This document shows, one piece after another, positions 6,786 through 14,918 of a stretch of DNA of 64,000 nucleotides (position 1 is the first letter of the stretch; the number at the start of each line of letters is the position of its first letter). A program made the translations under genes and the position numbers. A model generated the notes under the pieces. The model did no database searches, was not told the DNA's origin, and worked only from the letters and a program-made list of their open reading frames with translations. The DNA is from Nocardiopsis quinghaiensis (lineage in GTDB: Bacteria; Actinomycetota; Actinomycetes; Streptosporangiales; Streptosporangiaceae), in contig NZ_VWVU01000001.1 in NCBI RefSeq assembly GCF_008638365.1, positions 124,001 to 188,000 on the forward strand, written 5' to 3'.

Positions 6786-9703
6786 GTCTTCCACCTCGTG
6801 CTCTCGTCCGTGTTCGGGGCCGTTGCCCGCGCCTTGTCCGCCAGTGCGCGCCGATCCACCTTTCCCCCCAGGTTGCGGGGCATCGCCGCCAGGACTTCGA
6901 AGGAGACGGGCGGCGCCCTGTGCCCGAATCGGGTTCTCAGAGCGCTCCGCCAGGCTCTTCGCTCCTCCCTGGAGACGGGCCTCTCGGCGGGGAGCGTGCG
7001 GGGAACGACGTACGCGAGCAGTCGGGGAGGGGAACCGTCGGCCTCTCGCACCGCGACCACCGCGCACTCCACCACCGAGGGCAGAGCGGACAGAGCGTTC
7101 TCCAGGTCCCCCGGCTCGAATCGTGCGCCGCTGACCTTGACCTGGTCGTCCGCCCGTCCCACGTATTCCAGGGCGCCGTCCCAGCGCCGCCGGGCCAGGT
7201 CCCCGGTGCGGTGGTAGCGGTCCCCGGGCCGCGCATCCGCGGCCAGGGCCTCCGCCGGCCGAAACGCCGCCGCCTCGTCCACGTCCGCACCCAGGTAGCC
7301 GGAAGTGACGTAGGGGCTGCGGACGACGATCCGGCCGACGACGCCGTCGGGACACGGTCTGTCCTGCTCGTCCAGTACCGCGACCTGTCTGCCGGGCAGA
7401 GGCAGGCCCAGGGGCACCGTTCCGTGGACTTCGCCGGTGACCTCGTGGTAGGTGGACAGGATCGTCTCCGTCGCTCCGTACAGGTTCACGATCCTGGTAC
7501 CGGGGAGGGCCTCGCGCAGGCCCGTGACGAGACTTCCGTCCAGGGGCTCGCCTGCCAACAGCAGCCAGCGCAGTCGTACCGGCCGGGCGGCCGGCTCCCT
7601 CCCGGACAGGGAGCCCAGGAGTGCCTTGGCGAAGCTGGGGACGGTCTGGAACAGGGTGATGCCCTCCCGCGCCAGCCAGTCAGCCATCCGGTCAGGGTGG
7701 ACCCTGAAGTCCTCGGGTACGGGGCACAGGGTCGCTCCCGAGCACAGCGCCGCGAGCGTCTCGCACAGGGCTGCGTCGTATCCGGGGACGGCCCACTGGG
7801 CCACCCGCGACCCCGGACCCAGGCCGAACTCCCGTGCCAGCCAGCCGGTGAACTGCGACAGCGCGGCATGGGTCTGGGGGATGCCCTTGGGCACCCCGGA
7901 GGAGCCCGAGGTGTAGGAGACGCAGGCGGTGTCGCCGGGGCCCTGCGCCCACTCGGTGCGGGGGCCGGGGGGCGGGCCGGTCCGGCCCTCACCGACGAGG
8001 CCGAGGTCCACCACTCCCACACCCGGATCGGACCGCAGCAGTCGGGTTCCGGCGTCGTCCTCTCCGTTCGCCTCCAGGAGCAACCGGGCCGGGCGCAGTT
8101 CCCCCAGCAACTGGACGCCGTACTGGCCGAGGTCGTTCGGGGAGAGGCAGACGACGTGGGCGCCCGAGTCGAGGACGCCGAGGACGGCGGCCACCTGGCT
8201 CGGCCCCGAGGGCGCGCGCACCACGACCGGGGTTCCGGCCACCGGGCCGTCCGCGGTCAGGGCGGCGCGAACGGCCGCGGCCCGGCGCGCCAGCCCGCCG
8301 TAGGTGAGGTCCCCGCCGGGCCGGCCCACCGCGGGTGCGTCCGGATGTTCCCGGGCGAGTCTCCAGACGGCCTCCTGCGCCGGCCGTGGGTCGGAGGGGG
8401 CCGCCGGAGTCCTGTCGGTCGCCTTGAGTCGGGCGTGCGTGCGCTCGGGCGGTTCCAGGGCGAGGGAGGACGACGGGGAGTCCGGAGCGGCCAGGGCCGA
8501 GGCCACGAGGTGACGGATCTGCGCCAGGACGCGCCTGGCGGAGCTCGGATCGAAGCGGTCCAGCCGGTAGAACAGCCGGCCCCGGGACGCAGGGGTGCCG
8601 TCGAGGGCGAGGGCGAGGTCGGCCGTCGCCGCCGCTTCGGGTGGGAGGGCGCGCTCGCTCCCCCGCTGCCTCAGCGTGGTGTGGGCCAGTTCCAGCAAGT
8701 GCTCGGTTCCCGGCTCCGCGGTGAACACGGCCCTGTCGGGGGAGCCGGACGCCGCCTCCGGCAGCTGGTGGGACGGGAGGGCCCCGTGAAGTCGCGCCTG
8801 GCGCCATGCCTCGTCCACTTGGCGCAGGAGGACACGGAAGGGGCGCTCGCCCGTCGTCGTGACGTGTACGGGCACCACGTCGTCGACACGCCCCACCATC
8901 CTCTCGTAGCCACAGGGCAGGTGGTTCTCGACCGGTACGTGCACGACGACGTGCTCCAGGCCCGAGTACCTGCCCAGGAGGAGGGAGAGAGCGGTGAGGA
9001 CGACCGCCGCCGGAGACATCCCCTCGTCCCGTGCCAGGGCCGCCGGTGCGGGGATGTCGCCCCAGTCGAACGGGACACTTCCCAGCTCGGGGGAGGATAC
9101 GGGGGGCCGCCCCCGGTCGGTGGGCAGCACGCAGCCGCTGGGAGGAGTGCGGCGCGCGGACCACCAACGGCGCAGGCGCCGGTGTTCCTCGGTCGACTCC
9201 CACAGCCGCTGCCGCCGAGCGTGCTCGGTGTACTGGGGCGCGGGCGTGCCGAGGGCCTGCCACACCGAGCGTCCCTCCAGGGCCGCGGTGTAGGCCAGGC
9301 CCAGCTCCCGCAGCAGGACGGACACGGAACGGTCGTCGGCGACCGTGTCCCGCAACCTGAGTTCCAGGACACGGCGGTCGCGGTCCTCGCGCGGGACGGT
9401 CAGGGCGGCGGCCGGGTTCGTGTCGGGGCTCCCGTGGGCGCGCGTCCCCAGGGACGCGACCACCTGTGCGGGCTCACCGCCGACGTCGACCAGGGCCGTC
9501 CTCAGGGAGTCGTGCCTGACGACGAGGGCGTTCCATGCCTGGGCGAGGGCTCCGGTGTCCAGCGGGCCCCGCCCCTCCATGGACAGGGTCCGATGGGGCT
9601 CGGGTGTGCCTGAGCACAGGCGCGACCAGGAGCGTTCCTGTGCCCAGGAGGTGGGGGCGACCAGTGTCTCCGTGTGCGGCTGCGGGGCGTGGCGCGTCGT
9701 CAT
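6782..9703 (-). CDS. NRPS protein: degenerate condensation domain plus adenylation domain, no carrier domain
   Basis: 973 residues. Residues about 15-430 resemble a condensation domain, but HHxxxD reads RDTVAD (118-123), so both histidines are gone and condensation is not expected. Residues about 450-960 are a complete adenylation domain: SYTSGSSGVPKG (about 596), a core-4 segment GYDAAL that keeps the aspartate which binds the amino group, NLYGATE (about 738), YHRTGDL, VGRADDQVKVSG and NLGGKVDR with the catalytic lysine (about 941). No thiolation domain follows, so the product must be loaded on the free carrier protein. The likely substrate is beta-tyrosine from the coupled aminomutase. The ATG at 9703 lies 13 bases after the monooxygenase stop, with a weak ribosome site; the longer open frame is a shadow. 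Confidence 0.9.
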   Translation of the reverse strand: MTTRHAPQPHTETLVAPTSWAQERSWSRLCSGTPEPHRTLSMEGRGPLDTGALAQAWNALVVRHDSLRTALVDVGGEPAQVVASLGTRAHGSPDTNPAAALTVPREDRDRRVLELRLRDTVADDRSVSVLLRELGLAYTAALEGRSVWQALGTPAPQYTEHARRQRLWESTEEHRRLRRWWSARRTPPSGCVLPTDRGRPPVSSPELGSVPFDWGDIPAPAALARDEGMSPAAVVLTALSLLLGRYSGLEHVVVHVPVENHLPCGYERMVGRVDDVVPVHVTTTGERPFRVLLRQVDEAWRQARLHGALPSHQLPEAASGSPDRAVFTAEPGTEHLLELAHTTLRQRGSERALPPEAAATADLALALDGTPASRGRLFYRLDRFDPSSARRVLAQIRHLVASALAAPDSPSSSLALEPPERTHARLKATDRTPAAPSDPRPAQEAVWRLAREHPDAPAVGRPGGDLTYGGLARRAAAVRAALTADGPVAGTPVVVRAPSGPSQVAAVLGVLDSGAHVVCLSPNDLGQYGVQLLGELRPARLLLEANGEDDAGTRLLRSDPGVGVVDLGLVGEGRTGPPPGPRTEWAQGPGDTACVSYTSGSSGVPKGIPQTHAALSQFTGWLAREFGLGPGSRVAQWAVPGYDAALCETLAALCSGATLCPVPEDFRVHPDRMADWLAREGITLFQTVPSFAKALLGSLSGREPAARPVRLRWLLLAGEPLDGSLVTGLREALPGTRIVNLYGATETILSTYHEVTGEVHGTVPLGLPLPGRQVAVLDEQDRPCPDGVVGRIVVRSPYVTSGYLGADVDEAAAFRPAEALAADARPGDRYHRTGDLARRRWDGALEYVGRADDQVKVSGARFEPGDLENALSALPSVVECAVVAVREADGSPPRLLAYVVPRTLPAERPVSREERRAWRSALRTRFGHRAPPVSFEVLAAMPRNLGGKVDRRALADKARATAPNTDESTRWKT

Positions 9704-9716
9704 CTCGGCGTGCCCG

Positions 9717-11111
9717 TCAGCGCGCCGTGACGCCGCGCCGCACGGGTGCGGGGGCGGAACCCGCGCGCGTGGCGCGCCGGGGGTGGGGGCGGAGGAGGTT
9801 CCAGAGCACCCGGAGGACCAGGCCGGGACGCATGAGGCTCTCCGGCCGGTCCACCAGGCCCGCCGCGCGCATGTAGCTCGCGGTGACCGCTCCGTCCTTG
9901 GCCGTGGCCGTCTGCACCATCTTGAGATAGAGCTGCTGGGCGCGGATGAACGGTGTGCGCTCGCCCTCGACCCCGGCGAACCCGAGGTCCACGACATGGG
10001 TCATGTCCCAGGGCGGGTCGATCGCGTCCCGTGCCAGGTCGCGGAAGTACTGCCGGGGCTGGGGCGCGGCACCGGTGTGCAGGTGGTCCCGCATGGTCAG
10101 GGCGGCGAGCGCGGCCACCGTCATCCCTTGGGCGTACACCGGGTTGAAGCAGCACACGGCGTCACCGGTGACCAGGAGTCCGTCGGGGAAGCGCGCCATC
10201 GACTCGTAACGGCGCCGAAGCGTCGTCGGGAAGCGGAAGGCGACAGGTGCGTCCAGGGGCTCCGCGTGCTCCAGGGCCTTCCTGATGTCCTGGGTGGCCA
10301 GCGTCCCCAGCCAGTCGTACAGTTCCTGCTGTTCGGTGGGAGGGTGGTCGCCCAGGATCCCGTAGGTGGTGAGTTCCACCCGGTTCCCGTCCGTCTTGGT
10401 GAAGATCGCGCCTCGCGGCAGCTCGGGTGAGGCCACGGGGTTGATCGACAGGTCGTCGCCGTAGGGGTCCCGTGTGAGCCGGTAGTGCTGGGTCACGTAG
10501 CCGAGACCGATCTTCTTGCGTTCCTCCTCGACCTCGGGGTAACCGAGGTCGGCCAGCCACAGGGGGGTCCGCGAGCCGCGGCCGGTGGCGTCCACCACCA
10601 GGTCCGCGGTGATGTTCTCCTCCTCGTCGGAGCCGGCGCGCTGGACCCGGACGCCGGTGACCCTGCTCTTGTCCGGTGTCACGGTCAGGCCGAGGATGTC
10701 GTGCCGCTCCGCGAAGGAGACGTTCGGGAACGCCTCGGTGCGCTCACGGATGTGGCGTTCGAGCATCGGGCGGCTGGCGGCGACGCAGACCAGTCCCGCG
10801 TCCTGCTGAACGACCGGTCTGCCCCGGAAGTACCAGCGGACGTTCCCGGACAGGTCGCCCGTCGGGACCCCGTCCGCGAACAGCTCCTCCGTGATACCGG
10901 GGTACAGCTCCTCCATCGCCTCCTGGCCGCGGGCGAGGAGGCCGTTGATGTGCTTGCCCTGGGGGCATCCCCGCCGGGCGGAGTCGACTCCGACGAGTGT
11001 GTCGCGGTCGACGACGAGCACATCGTCGTAGGCGTCCGCCAGGACCCTGGCGGCGAAGAGTCCAGCGATGCTACCGCCGAGGACAACGGCGCGTGTCTTC
11101 TGCTCACCCAT
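9717..11111 (-). CDS. FAD-dependent monooxygenase/epoxidase-like oxidoreductase
   Basis: 464 residues. An N-terminal FAD-binding Rossmann segment (VVLGGSIAGLFAA, residues 9-21), the RPMLERHIRE segment, DATGRGSRTP and the second FAD motif GDAVCCFNPVYAQGMT follow the group A flavin monooxygenase plan, with the FNPVYAQGM block I associate with MonCI-type epoxidases. The WxWxIP motif of flavin halogenases is not visible, so halogenation is not predicted. The ATG at 11111 has a GGGAGAG site 8 bases upstream; a TTG two codons earlier is less likely. First gene of the operon that runs to the PhyH oxygenase. Probable role: hydroxylation or epoxidation of the amino-acid unit or core. Confidence 0.8.
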   Translation of the reverse strand: MGEQKTRAVVLGGSIAGLFAARVLADAYDDVLVVDRDTLVGVDSARRGCPQGKHINGLLARGQEAMEELYPGITEELFADGVPTGDLSGNVRWYFRGRPVVQQDAGLVCVAASRPMLERHIRERTEAFPNVSFAERHDILGLTVTPDKSRVTGVRVQRAGSDEEENITADLVVDATGRGSRTPLWLADLGYPEVEEERKKIGLGYVTQHYRLTRDPYGDDLSINPVASPELPRGAIFTKTDGNRVELTTYGILGDHPPTEQQELYDWLGTLATQDIRKALEHAEPLDAPVAFRFPTTLRRRYESMARFPDGLLVTGDAVCCFNPVYAQGMTVAALAALTMRDHLHTGAAPQPRQYFRDLARDAIDPPWDMTHVVDLGFAGVEGERTPFIRAQQLYLKMVQTATAKDGAVTASYMRAAGLVDRPESLMRPGLVLRVLWNLLRPHPRRATRAGSAPAPVRRGVTAR

Positions 11112-11260
11112 GAACAATCTCTCCCAGAAATCGAATACCGATCGGGGTGCCGCATCGCTTCTTCCGGTTTGCGAGCAGGCCCGCTTCCGTATTCCCTATT
11201 CTTGTTCGGGCTCCGCCATTGCGGCTTCTTATGGAATGCCCTAAAGTTCTTCGGAACTTT
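11112..11260 (-). promoter_or_regulatory. AT-rich leader/promoter region of the aminomutase operon
   Basis: This stretch is clearly less GC-rich than its surroundings and separates two minus-strand genes, so it probably carries the promoter for the operon starting at 11111. It includes a perfect 7-bp inverted repeat with a 4-base loop (11243-11249 with 11254-11260) over the stop codon of the upstream monooxygenase gene. I could not assign convincing -35/-10 boxes. Confidence 0.4.
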
Positions 11261-12479
11261 CTTCGCCGATATGGAAACGGGCCCGGGCGAGTTCCCTGTT
11301 CGCCATGGACTCCAAGACGACGGAGAAACCCGCGTGGCTGCGCATGGTCGACATGTCCCGCCACACCCTCTCGACGCGCTCGCCTCGGCGAACCGCGCTC
11401 GAACCCGCCTTGGGGAACAGGTGCGACTGCACCGCCTGCCAGGACAGGCGCGCGACCTCCCGGCAGACCGTGGCGACACCCCACTCGAACTCCTTGGTGA
11501 ACGCGTCGGGTCCGCGTTCACAGGTCCCCAGCCACCGCGAGACCGTGTCCGCCAGCGCCGCCTCGGCCGTAGCGATCATCCCGGCGGCCTCCCCGTACCA
11601 GTGCTGGTAGTCGGGGTCCTCGTACCGGGGGACGATGGGAGGGAAGGAGGTGTTCCTCTCCCGCATCAGGGACTCGAACGCGTCCAGGGCCGCCTGGGCC
11701 ATCCCCACGGCCAGGACCGCGCTCTCGAGCAGCATGAAGCTGAGCGGGCCGCCTCCGTACTGGGGATGGTCGTGTATGAGGTGGCCCGGGGTGTCCGTGG
11801 AGATCCTGCCCTGGCTGAGGTGGGTCTCCAGGACGAGATGTCCCGGGAGGACGGCGCCCTCCATGCGGACACTGTGGGAGCCGCTGCCCCTCAGCCCGAG
11901 CTGGTCGCCCCAGTCATCCAGTCGCTCCCAGCTCTCCCGGGGGGCGACGAAGAGCACCGTCACCGGGTCCCCGCCCTCGGGTCCGGACATGAGGGCGTGC
12001 CCCATGAAGTGGGTGGCGTAGGGCGAGCCCGAGCAGTACTTCCAGGTGCCGCTGACACGCCAGCTCCCGTCGGGCAGACGGTCCGCGACGCCCGAGGGCG
12101 CGACGGTGTTCGGGCAGATGAAGTCCCCTCCCCCGAACATCTCCGCCTGTGCTCGCTCGCCGAACAGCGTGGCGGCCGGAAGCGCGTGCGCGGCTCCCAG
12201 GCAGTACATCCACCCCGTCGAGGGGCAGGCCCGGGTCAGGGTGAGCACGACCTCGAAGAAGGTGTCCACGCCGACCTCGTGCCCTCCGTGGCGGCGGGGC
12301 ACCAACAGGCGGTACAGTCCCGCCTCCCTGAGCGCCTCGTGGGTGTCGGGCGCGTAGTAGGAACGCGCCTCGGTCTCGGCTTGGCGCTCGACGAGGGAGG
12401 CCGCGATGTCGCGGGCCCTTTCCACGAAGACCGAGGGCTCCGTGGCGTCCGGGGACTTCTTCTCTTCGCTGACGGTCAT
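11241..12479 (-). CDS. Acyl-CoA dehydrogenase-fold flavin monooxygenase (group D type)
   Basis: 412 residues with the acyl-CoA dehydrogenase fold but without the EGT catalytic-glutamate signature seen in the 634-1788 gene. The layout (VERARDIAASL near the N-terminus, ACPSTGWMY, ISGTWKYCSGS-like middle, helical C-terminus) resembles two-component aromatic monooxygenases such as HsaA and the C2 component of 4-hydroxyphenylacetate hydroxylase. If so, it hydroxylates a phenol with reduced flavin from a separate reductase that is not in the window; tyrosine-derived substrates would fit. The start is the ATG at 12479 with GGAGGG 7 bases upstream. It is divergent from the solute-binding-like gene. 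Confidence 0.7.
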   Translation of the reverse strand: MTVSEEKKSPDATEPSVFVERARDIAASLVERQAETEARSYYAPDTHEALREAGLYRLLVPRRHGGHEVGVDTFFEVVLTLTRACPSTGWMYCLGAAHALPAATLFGERAQAEMFGGGDFICPNTVAPSGVADRLPDGSWRVSGTWKYCSGSPYATHFMGHALMSGPEGGDPVTVLFVAPRESWERLDDWGDQLGLRGSGSHSVRMEGAVLPGHLVLETHLSQGRISTDTPGHLIHDHPQYGGGPLSFMLLESAVLAVGMAQAALDAFESLMRERNTSFPPIVPRYEDPDYQHWYGEAAGMIATAEAALADTVSRWLGTCERGPDAFTKEFEWGVATVCREVARLSWQAVQSHLFPKAGSSAVRRGERVERVWRDMSTMRSHAGFSVVLESMANRELARARFHIGEESSEEL

Positions 12480-12713
12480 ACCGGGGCCCTCCGAATCGGG
12501 TGCGTGACGGTGAGAGGTGGTCGGGACCGTCCACCGCACGAGGCGTAGAAAGCCTCACACCGGCCGTGTCACGGGTGCGTCTCCTGGGTTGCTGCGCGGA
12601 CGCCGTCCCGCCCGGCCCGATGCACACAGCAAGACTGAGGACGCCCGCTACTCCCGGCACGCGCACGATGTGTGTCTGGATCCGCAGTTCCCACGCAGAG
12701 CAGGAGGAGGACC
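12480..12713. promoter_or_regulatory. Divergent intergenic region
   Basis: 234 bases between the start codons of the flavin monooxygenase (minus) and the solute-binding-like gene (plus), so it must hold promoters for both. The AGGAGGA site just before 12714 is very strong. No clear operator or -10 box was identified. Confidence 0.4.
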
Positions 12714-14090
12714 ATGCGTCCCAGGAGTAAGACCGTCGGTGGTCCGGCGGCGGAGGAAGGCGCGAGCGGCGCGACGGTCCTCGAGGTGCTTCTCTCCGAC
12801 TACCCGTTCCCCGGATTCCTCGATCCGCTGCGCGCCCGCGCCGCCGAGTTCGAGCGGAGGCATCCGGGGGTTCGGGTCCGTGTCCGGGCGGCGGGGTACG
12901 AGGAGCTTCCGGCCCTGGCCGCGGAGGAGGCCGGGCGGGGGAGGCGTCCCGCCCTCGTGAGCTACTACACGGGTGCCTCACGCCAGGCTCTGGACACGGT
13001 GGACGCGGGGGGCGGACCCCTGTTCGTACCGGTGGAACGGGCGCTGGCCGGACGCTCCCACGTGTGGGGCGAACCCGTCACCACGGGTGACGCCGTGCCC
13101 GCCGCCCGGGGCTTCTTCACCTACGGAGGCGAGCTCGCCGCCGTACCCCTCGGGCTCTCGACCATGGTCCTCTACTCCAACATGACGGCGCTGAGCGCTG
13201 CGGGGGTGACCAGGGCGCCGCGGACGTGGCGGGAGGTCGCGTCGGCGTGCGCGTCGGTCGGGCGGGCCCGGACGGCGCCGTTCGGGGTCAGCTGGCCCAA
13301 CGACGGCAAGCTCTTCCAGCAGTGGCTGACGCAGCGGGGTGTGGCCCTCGTCGACCGGGCGAACGGCAGGGAGGGCCGCGCCGGGCAGGCCCTCGTGGGG
13401 ACGCGGGGACTGGAGGAACTGGTCACGTGGTGGCACCGCTTGAACGCCGACGGGCACTTCCTGTACACCGGGGCCCTTGAGGACTGGCCGGGTGTCATCA
13501 CCGCGTTCGCCGAAGGGGAGGTGGCCATGCGGGTCGGCTCCTCCTTCGAGGCCGACCACGTGGTCCGCGCGGGGCGTGAGGCCGGGTTCGAGGTGGAGGT
13601 GAGTCCTTTGCCCCACAGGGACGGGACCACGCCGGTCGGCAACTGGGTGGGAGGTGACGCCCTCTGGCTGGCGGACGGCTTGGAGGAGCGCACCCGTGAC
13701 GGAGCGCTGGCCCTCGCGATGTACCTGACCCGGCCGGAGAGCGTAGTGGCGTGGCACAAGGCGTCCGGTTCCTCCCCGACGACCTTCTCCGCGCTTCGCT
13801 CCCTGGGGGCGGAGGGCTGGTTCGAGGCGCATCCCCACCACGCGGTCGTACGTGACCAGCTCGGGGCCTGCTCGGGAACCCACGGCGCTCACGGACCGGT
13901 CATCCCGGGGTCACACGGTTTCCAGACCGCGCTCATGGAGGCGATGGGGGACGTCCTGGCGGACGGAGCGGAGCCGGCGGAGAGGTTCCGCCTGGCCGGG
14001 ACGGAGGCGCAGAGGGCCTTGGAGGAGTACAACGCGACCGTTGCGTCCCCCGGGCCCCGCGACCCCCGGTGGTCGTTGGTCGGCACGTGA
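12714..14090 (+). CDS. Extracellular solute-binding protein-like, without a signal peptide
   Basis: 458 residues resembling family 1 sugar ABC solute-binding proteins (ERRHPGVRVRV strand, VPLGLSTMVLYSN, PRTWREVASAC, FAEGEVAMRVGSS). The N-terminus (MRPRSKTVGGPAAEEG) has no hydrophobic core and no lipobox cysteine, so export by the Sec or lipoprotein route is not evident. No permease or ATPase gene is near. The ATG at 12714 follows a very strong AGGAGGA site, so the start is well supported; a GTG at 12672 would not add a signal peptide either. It may be a cytoplasmic ligand-binding protein, for example for sequestration of the product or a precursor (speculative). Confidence 0.65.
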   Translation: MRPRSKTVGGPAAEEGASGATVLEVLLSDYPFPGFLDPLRARAAEFERRHPGVRVRVRAAGYEELPALAAEEAGRGRRPALVSYYTGASRQALDTVDAGGGPLFVPVERALAGRSHVWGEPVTTGDAVPAARGFFTYGGELAAVPLGLSTMVLYSNMTALSAAGVTRAPRTWREVASACASVGRARTAPFGVSWPNDGKLFQQWLTQRGVALVDRANGREGRAGQALVGTRGLEELVTWWHRLNADGHFLYTGALEDWPGVITAFAEGEVAMRVGSSFEADHVVRAGREAGFEVEVSPLPHRDGTTPVGNWVGGDALWLADGLEERTRDGALALAMYLTRPESVVAWHKASGSSPTTFSALRSLGAEGWFEAHPHHAVVRDQLGACSGTHGAHGPVIPGSHGFQTALMEAMGDVLADGAEPAERFRLAGTEAQRALEEYNATVASPGPRDPRWSLVGT

Positions 14091-14100
14091 GGAGACGGGT

Positions 14101-14149
14101 GTTCGGGCCACGGGTGCGCGGCCCGTGGCCCGTGGCCCGTGGCCCGAAC
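14101..14149. terminator. Bidirectional terminator between convergent genes
   Basis: A perfect 14-bp stem (14101-14114 with 14136-14149) with a 21-nt loop, between the stop codons of the solute-binding-like and DUF2306 genes. The loop and right arm contain tandem copies of GCCCGTG. Confidence 0.7.
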
Positions 14150-14154
14150 GGTCC

Positions 14155-14862
14155 TCAGCGGACCGCGCGCTTCGGCGGCCGGGCCAGGTCGAGCGGCCGG
14201 TCCGCGGTACGTTCCAGCCACCAGTGCGCCACGATGAGGTTGATGATCCATCCCATCCAGCGCGCGGCTTCGGAGATGTAGGTGAAGTCCACGGTCCAGG
14301 GGGAGAACAGCAGCCATCCCCAGCCGATGGCGAAGCCCCAGATCACCGACCCCCACACGATGGCGAAGCTGTACACCATCCAGCGCCGGTGCTCGGCGTA
14401 CCTGCCCTGGACGGCCCTTCTCCAACCGATGACGGCGGTCACCGCCCACAGCACGGCCGACGTCGCCATGCCGATGCTTCCGGCGGCGAAGGCCACGGGG
14501 AACATGGCCAGGGCGAAGGCCGCTGCGGGGAGTGCCCCCGCGAAGACGTAGAGGCGTCCGCTCCAGCGGTGCACGGAGGGGTGGTTCCTGCGCAGCCACG
14601 GCCACGCCTGGAGGACGAGGGTCACCAAGGCCAGGGTCCCGGAGACGACGTGGCCAACGATCAGCCAGTAGTGGAGGGGGAACTGGAGATCGATCCTGGA
14701 ATAGGCCGGGTCCATCCGGAAGTAGGGGTGGACCTGTACGGCGAGGTAGAGGGTCACGATCACGGCCAGGGAGAGCACCCACGTGGTCTCACCGGCCCGT
14801 CGTCCTCCGGGACGGCCGCGTCGCACGGTGGAGGTTTCCGTGGGTTGGACGTTCTGTACCAT
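14155..14862 (-). CDS. DUF2306 family membrane protein
   Basis: 235 residues with about six membrane segments and the family signature HPSVHRWSGRLY after the third. The function of DUF2306 proteins is not known. The start is the ATG at 14862 with AGGAG 6 bases upstream. It follows the DUF2855 gene on the same strand with a 56-base gap and may be co-transcribed with the oxidase pair 16001-17539. A role in export, membrane redox chemistry or self-protection is possible, but nothing in the sequence decides it. Confidence 0.7.
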   Translation of the reverse strand: MVQNVQPTETSTVRRGRPGGRRAGETTWVLSLAVIVTLYLAVQVHPYFRMDPAYSRIDLQFPLHYWLIVGHVVSGTLALVTLVLQAWPWLRRNHPSVHRWSGRLYVFAGALPAAAFALAMFPVAFAAGSIGMATSAVLWAVTAVIGWRRAVQGRYAEHRRWMVYSFAIVWGSVIWGFAIGWGWLLFSPWTVDFTYISEAARWMGWIINLIVAHWWLERTADRPLDLARPPKRAVR

Positions 14863-14918
14863 CTTCTGCTCCTGATGTTCATTTCTGGTGTCTGGGGGCC
14901 GAGCCGTCCCGCCGCGGC

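Noticed and set aside
6458..9613. A 1051-codon open frame on the plus strand
   Set aside because: It is antisense to the condensation-adenylation and aminomutase genes, has a low-complexity Arg/Gly/Pro-rich translation and no domain. Long antisense frames are expected in DNA this GC-rich.
9717..11111. Flavin-dependent halogenase, as expected from the C-1027 comparison (SgcC3)
   Set aside because: The WxWxIP motif is absent and the FNPVYAQGM block fits monooxygenase/epoxidase-type flavoproteins better.
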